This document shows positions 7,160 to 9,925 of a stretch of 9,925 nt of DNA, piece by piece (the stretch's first letter is position 1; every line of letters starts with the position of its first letter). The DNA comes from Ignavibacteria bacterium UBA961 (lineage in GTDB: Bacteria > Bacteroidota > Ignavibacteria > Kapaibacteriales > UBA961). Under the pieces are notes generated by a model. It did no database searches and had not been told where the DNA came from. It saw only the letters and a program-made list of their open reading frames with translations. Made by a program: the position numbers and the translations under genes. Location: assembly GCA_002293005.1 (NCBI GenBank), contig DBCJ01000093.1, positions 1 through 9,925 of the forward strand, written 5' to 3'.

Positions 7160-7411
7160 CCGCTTCATACTTTTTTGTCACACGTCATAATAAAGAACTT
7201 ATAAATCAAATCATAGGGAATCAGGCTCTTGATATAAATTACAGGCCTCAACGGGAAACCGTAATCTTCGCGTTCCAGTGGAATGCACCATGAAGATTCA
7301 GTGGACGTAAAATATATGAAGGATGATACCCACCGTGTGTGAAGAGAGTTCTTTCATCTCGTCTTCGGCAATGTATCTCAGGATACTGTGAAAGTATGAA
7401 GCGGCATTTTT
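7160..7411 (+). ncRNA. ssrS: Structured RNA, probable 6S RNA
   Basis: This stretch has no convincing ORF. It is closed by a perfect 14-bp helix between 7160-7173 and 7391-7404, followed by CA and five Ts (7407-7411), a terminator-like end. Inside, a rod can be drawn: 7192-7199 with 7347-7354 (8 bp), 7216-7223 with 7324-7331 (one A-A mismatch), 7228-7236 with 7313-7321 (one mismatch), 7239-7242 with 7307-7310. The tip has a GAAA-capped hairpin (7251-7262) and a hairpin at 7263-7298. A small hairpin (7373-7386) lies on the 3' side of an otherwise open bubble. A closing stem, central bubble with 3' hairpin and long terminal stem is the architecture of 6S RNA, which binds housekeeping RNA polymerase holoenzyme. 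The zapA-adjacent position fits. At about 250 nt it is longer than most 6S RNAs, and its tip is more branched, so another regulatory RNA is possible. The pairings were found by eye. Confidence 0.6.
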
Positions 7412-7440
7412 AACAATGAGAATCAAAATAGATCGGAAGA

Positions 7441-7454
7441 GATGCAATTGCATC
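7441..7454. repeat. Perfect 14-bp palindrome
   Basis: GATGCAATTGCATC reads identically on both strands. It lies in the 97-nt gap between the structured RNA and rny. It could be an operator for a dimeric DNA-binding protein. It could also form a short hairpin in RNA, but only with a very small loop. No second copy was seen in the window. Confidence 0.4.
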
Positions 7455-7488
7455 AAATCCATTTTCATATGCTTCGGCATGAATTGAT
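7452..7488 (+). promoter_or_regulatory. UUCG-capped stem-loop in the rny leader
   Basis: ATGC (7469-7472) and GCAT (7477-7480) close a TTCG tetraloop. TTC (7464-7466) with GAA (7481-7483) and ATCAA (7452-7456) with TTGAT (7484-7488) extend the stem with bulges. No T tract follows, so it is not a terminator. The structure ends about 20 nt before the rny ATG and could affect processing or translation; RNase Y autoregulation is speculation. Confidence 0.4.
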
Positions 7489-7508
7489 AGATAAAGGTTT
7501 AGAATATC

Positions 7509-9092
7509 ATGGATCAAATAAACATCATTGCTCTCAGTATCGTTGGCTTCGTGGTCGGCTTTGTGCTCGCATATTTTGTGGGTAACAAGGTCGCCAAAAC
7601 GAAGATCGAAGAAGCTGAAGGAAGAAAAAAACTCATCATCGAAGAAGCAGGCAAAGAAGCATCTGCTTTGAAAAAAGAAAAGCTTCTGGAAGTGAAAGAG
7701 GAATGGCATAAAAGCAGACAAGAATTCGAGGCGGAAACTCAAGACAGACGCAAGCAAATCAAGCAACTTGAGCATCAATTGTCTCAACGCGAAGAAGCAA
7801 TTGAGAATAAACTTGAACTGATAACCAGAAAAGAAAAAAATATTCAACAAGCAGAACAAACATTCTCCGATAGAGAAGAAGAAGTTCGAAAAAAAGAACA
7901 ATCATCCAAAGACAAAGCAAAAAAGATTGATTCATTGCTCGAAGAACAAACTCTTCGCCTTGAACGCATCACAGGTATGTCCCGTGAGGATGCCAAAAAA
8001 TTCCTCATTGAAAACATGGTAGATGATGCGAAACTTGAATCTGCTCAAATGATCAAAGATATTCGCGATGAAGCCAAGATTAATGCTCATAAAGAAGCGC
8101 AGAAATTGGTCATTCAAGCAATTCAACGCACAGCATCGGATCATTGCGTGGAAACAACGGTTTCCGTTGTGAATCTTGCAAGCGATGAAATGAAAGGTCG
8201 AATCATTGGTCGTGAAGGACGAAATATCCGTGCATTCGAAGCGGCTACAGGTATCGATTTGATCATTGATGATACACCTGAAGCAGTTGTCATTTCCGGT
8301 TTCGATCCATTCAGAAGAGAAGTGGCAAGAGTTGCTCTCGAACGCTTGATGTCAGATGGTAGAATTCATCCGGCTCGCATTGAAGAAGTTGTTGACAAAG
8401 CAAGAAAAGAACTGGAAGAAGAAATTATTCGCGTCGGTGAATCCGCGCTTATGGAACTCAATATTCCGAATATGCATCCTGAATTGATCCGACATATCGG
8501 TAAGATGAAATATCGCTCGAGCTATGGACAAAATCTTCTGCATCACTCAATTGAAGTTGGTTATCTCTGCGGAGTGATGGCTGTGGAATTGGGACTCGAT
8601 GTGCATAAAGCAAAAAGAGCCGGACTTCTTCATGATGTGGGTAAATGCGTTGATCGTAATATTGAAGGACCGCATGCTTTGCTTGGTTTCGACTTGGCAA
8701 AGAAATACAAAGAAGATCCGATTGTTTGTAATGCAATCGGTGCCCACCATGAAGACATTGAAATGGAAAGTGCGATTGCCGTAATCGTTCAAGCCGCTGA
8801 CAGCATTAGTGGCGCTCGTCCGGGCGCACGCCGTGAATCAGTTGAAAATTATGTGAAGCGTTTGGAAAAACTCGAAGAATTGGCAACCGCATTCGATGGC
8901 GTGACAAAAACCTATGCAATTCAGGCTGGTCGTGAAGTCCGCGTGATTGTCGAACCCGAAAGAGTTGATGATTTGAGAGCAGATCAAATCGCGCATGATC
9001 TTGCGGCGCAAATTGAGAATGACATGGAATATCCCGGTCAAATCAAAGTTGTGGTCATCAGAGAAAGACGCAGTATGTCCATCGCAAAATAA
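7509..9092 (+). CDS. rny: Ribonuclease Y
   Basis: The 527-aa product has the complete RNase Y layout and usual length. One N-terminal membrane anchor (residues 5-24, IIALSIVGFVVGFVLAYFV) is followed by a highly charged coiled coil (about 28-200). A KH RNA-binding domain carries GREG at 234-237 in GRIIGREGRNIRAFEAATG. An HD hydrolase domain has HH 345-346, the HD pair H375-D376 in LLHDVGK, HH 413-414 and D431. A C-terminal conserved domain follows (to IKVVVIRERRSMSIAK). RNase Y is a membrane-bound, metal-dependent endoribonuclease that starts bulk mRNA decay. All core motifs look intact. The ATG at 7509 places the anchor at the extreme N-terminus as in homologs; AAAGG at 7493-7497 is a loosely spaced ribosome-binding site. 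It lies downstream of zapA and the structured RNA, and 24 nt upstream of the thiolase gene, probably in one transcription unit with the latter. Confidence 0.96.
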   Translation: MDQINIIALSIVGFVVGFVLAYFVGNKVAKTKIEEAEGRKKLIIEEAGKEASALKKEKLLEVKEEWHKSRQEFEAETQDRRKQIKQLEHQLSQREEAIENKLELITRKEKNIQQAEQTFSDREEEVRKKEQSSKDKAKKIDSLLEEQTLRLERITGMSREDAKKFLIENMVDDAKLESAQMIKDIRDEAKINAHKEAQKLVIQAIQRTASDHCVETTVSVVNLASDEMKGRIIGREGRNIRAFEAATGIDLIIDDTPEAVVISGFDPFRREVARVALERLMSDGRIHPARIEEVVDKARKELEEEIIRVGESALMELNIPNMHPELIRHIGKMKYRSSYGQNLLHHSIEVGYLCGVMAVELGLDVHKAKRAGLLHDVGKCVDRNIEGPHALLGFDLAKKYKEDPIVCNAIGAHHEDIEMESAIAVIVQAADSISGARPGARRESVENYVKRLEKLEELATAFDGVTKTYAIQAGREVRVIVEPERVDDLRADQIAHDLAAQIENDMEYPGQIKVVVIRERRSMSIAK

Positions 9093-9116
9093 TATTCACC
9101 ATATTCACAAAACAAC

Positions 9117-9925
9117 ATGGCACATTCATATATCATCTCAGCACAAAGAACCCCGATTGGTGCTTTCCTTGGTTCGCTTTCAGGATTCAGCGCTCCACAA
9201 TTGGGTGCAATCGCAATTAAATCAGCTTTGGAAAAAGCCGGCATCGCTCCGGATCAAGTGAGCGAAGTCATTATGGGTAATGTGCTCACCGCGGGTGTTG
9301 GTCAAGCTCCAGCAAGACAAGCCGCTTTAGGCGCAGGTTTGCCCGATAGCGTTCCATGCCTCACCATCAATAAAGTATGCGGTAGTGGCTTGAAATCAGT
9401 CATGCTGGCCGATCAAGCAATTCGTTGCGGTGATGCTGAAATCGTGGTTGCTGGTGGACAAGAATCCATGACAAATGCTCCTTATCTTCTTCCAAAAGGA
9501 AGAACAGGTTATCGTTATGGCAATGGCCAAGTCATCGATTCTATGGCATTCGATGGTTTGACAGATGCATATGCACTTGCACCGATGGGTAATTTTGCCG
9601 AACAATGTGCAACCGAATGTTCGATTGACAGATCCATGCAGGATGAATATGCAATCATGAGTTATACCAGAGCCATCGAAGCGCAAAAGTCCGGCGCATT
9701 TGCCGATGAGATTACTCCTGTCATAATTGAAGACAAAAAAGGAAATATCACAATCGCCGAGGATGAAGAACCAGGCAAAGTGAAATTTGATAAAATTCCA
9801 TCACTGAAGCCTGTTTTCACAAAAGATGGTACCGTCACTGCCGCAAATGCAAGTTCCATTGATGATGGAGCAGCTGCAATCATCGTGGCATCCGAAGAAG
9901 CGGTACAAAAACATCAATTGAAACC
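9117..9925 (+). CDS. Acetyl-CoA C-acetyltransferase (thiolase), 5' part
   Basis: The ATG at 9117 opens a frame of 269 codons that runs off the window; the family is usually about 390 aa. The start MAHSYIISAQRTPIGAFLGS is the classical thiolase N-terminus. The acyl-accepting nucleophile is C88 in NKVCGSGLKS. VAGGQESMTNAPYLLP and AANASSIDDGAAA, both thiolase signatures, follow in order. The His and second Cys of the active site lie beyond the window. The sequence resembles the AtoB/PhaA/ThlA acetoacetyl-CoA branch more than long-chain FadA enzymes, but direction (biosynthetic or degradative) cannot be decided, so no symbol is given. The enzyme is cytoplasmic and condenses or cleaves acetyl-CoA/acetoacetyl-CoA. 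No Shine-Dalgarno site is visible in the 24-nt gap after rny. Confidence 0.93.
   Translation, partial: MAHSYIISAQRTPIGAFLGSLSGFSAPQLGAIAIKSALEKAGIAPDQVSEVIMGNVLTAGVGQAPARQAALGAGLPDSVPCLTINKVCGSGLKSVMLADQAIRCGDAEIVVAGGQESMTNAPYLLPKGRTGYRYGNGQVIDSMAFDGLTDAYALAPMGNFAEQCATECSIDRSMQDEYAIMSYTRAIEAQKSGAFADEITPVIIEDKKGNITIAEDEEPGKVKFDKIPSLKPVFTKDGTVTAANASSIDDGAAAIIVASEEAVQKHQLK

Noticed and set aside
7145..7204. Small ORF of 19 codons (MTKTKPLHTF...) whose ATG overlaps the zapA stop codon.
   Set aside because: It lies mostly within the 5' strand of the structured RNA, has no recognisable features and is explained by chance.
7410..7901. Minus-strand ORF of 163 codons rich in Phe and Leu.
   Set aside because: It is the antisense of the Glu/Lys-rich RNase Y coiled coil, whose codons read as Phe/Leu on the other strand; it has no domain or start signal.
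9093..9116. Short repeat ATTCACCATATTCAC before the thiolase gene.
   Set aside because: It is only a short low-complexity repetition in a 24-nt gap with no further copies.

Overview
The window looks like chromosomal DNA of an FCB-group bacterium: Bacteroidota or the neighbouring Ignavibacteria/Kapabacteria/Chlorobi lineages. The main reason is that at least three consecutive genes end in a type IX secretion system (T9SS) type A sorting domain, a system known only from this superphylum. A rhomboid-like protein with the C-terminal tail common in this group, TAnnTTTG-like promoter words and poor Shine-Dalgarno sites agree. The exact lineage is inferred, not proven. All genes lie on the + strand.

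Positions 1-5359 hold a tandem array of three paralogous secreted proteins, the first cut by the window edge. The two complete members (727 and 721 aa) share a signal peptide, an Omp28/thioredoxin-like domain with an intact CGWC motif, an Ig-like beta region, a conserved YGAHPRMN motif that opens a Rossmann/GATase1-like region of unknown function, and a T9SS sorting domain. Each gene is followed by a strong intrinsic terminator. The first two terminators share their outer sequence and a following TATAGTTT word, so the duplication seems to have included the intergenic DNA.

Positions 5454-9925 look like a housekeeping cluster. nuoE (24-kDa [2Fe-2S] subunit of complex I) lies 2 nt upstream of a six-TM rhomboid-like protein that lacks the catalytic Ser and His, which suggests a pseudoprotease. 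zapA (cell division, FtsZ-associated) follows. A 363-nt non-coding stretch then holds a well-folded RNA of about 250 nt, most likely a 6S RNA (ssrS), and a structured leader. After it come rny (RNase Y) and the first 269 codons of an acetyl-CoA acetyltransferase (thiolase).

The items most worth a second look are the structured RNA between zapA and rny, the rhomboid pseudoprotease coupled to an isolated nuoE, and the three-copy secreted family with an unassigned central domain. A 12-nt match to the common Illumina adapter start in the rny leader should be checked as a possible assembly artefact. No mobile element, CRISPR array, tRNA or rRNA was seen.
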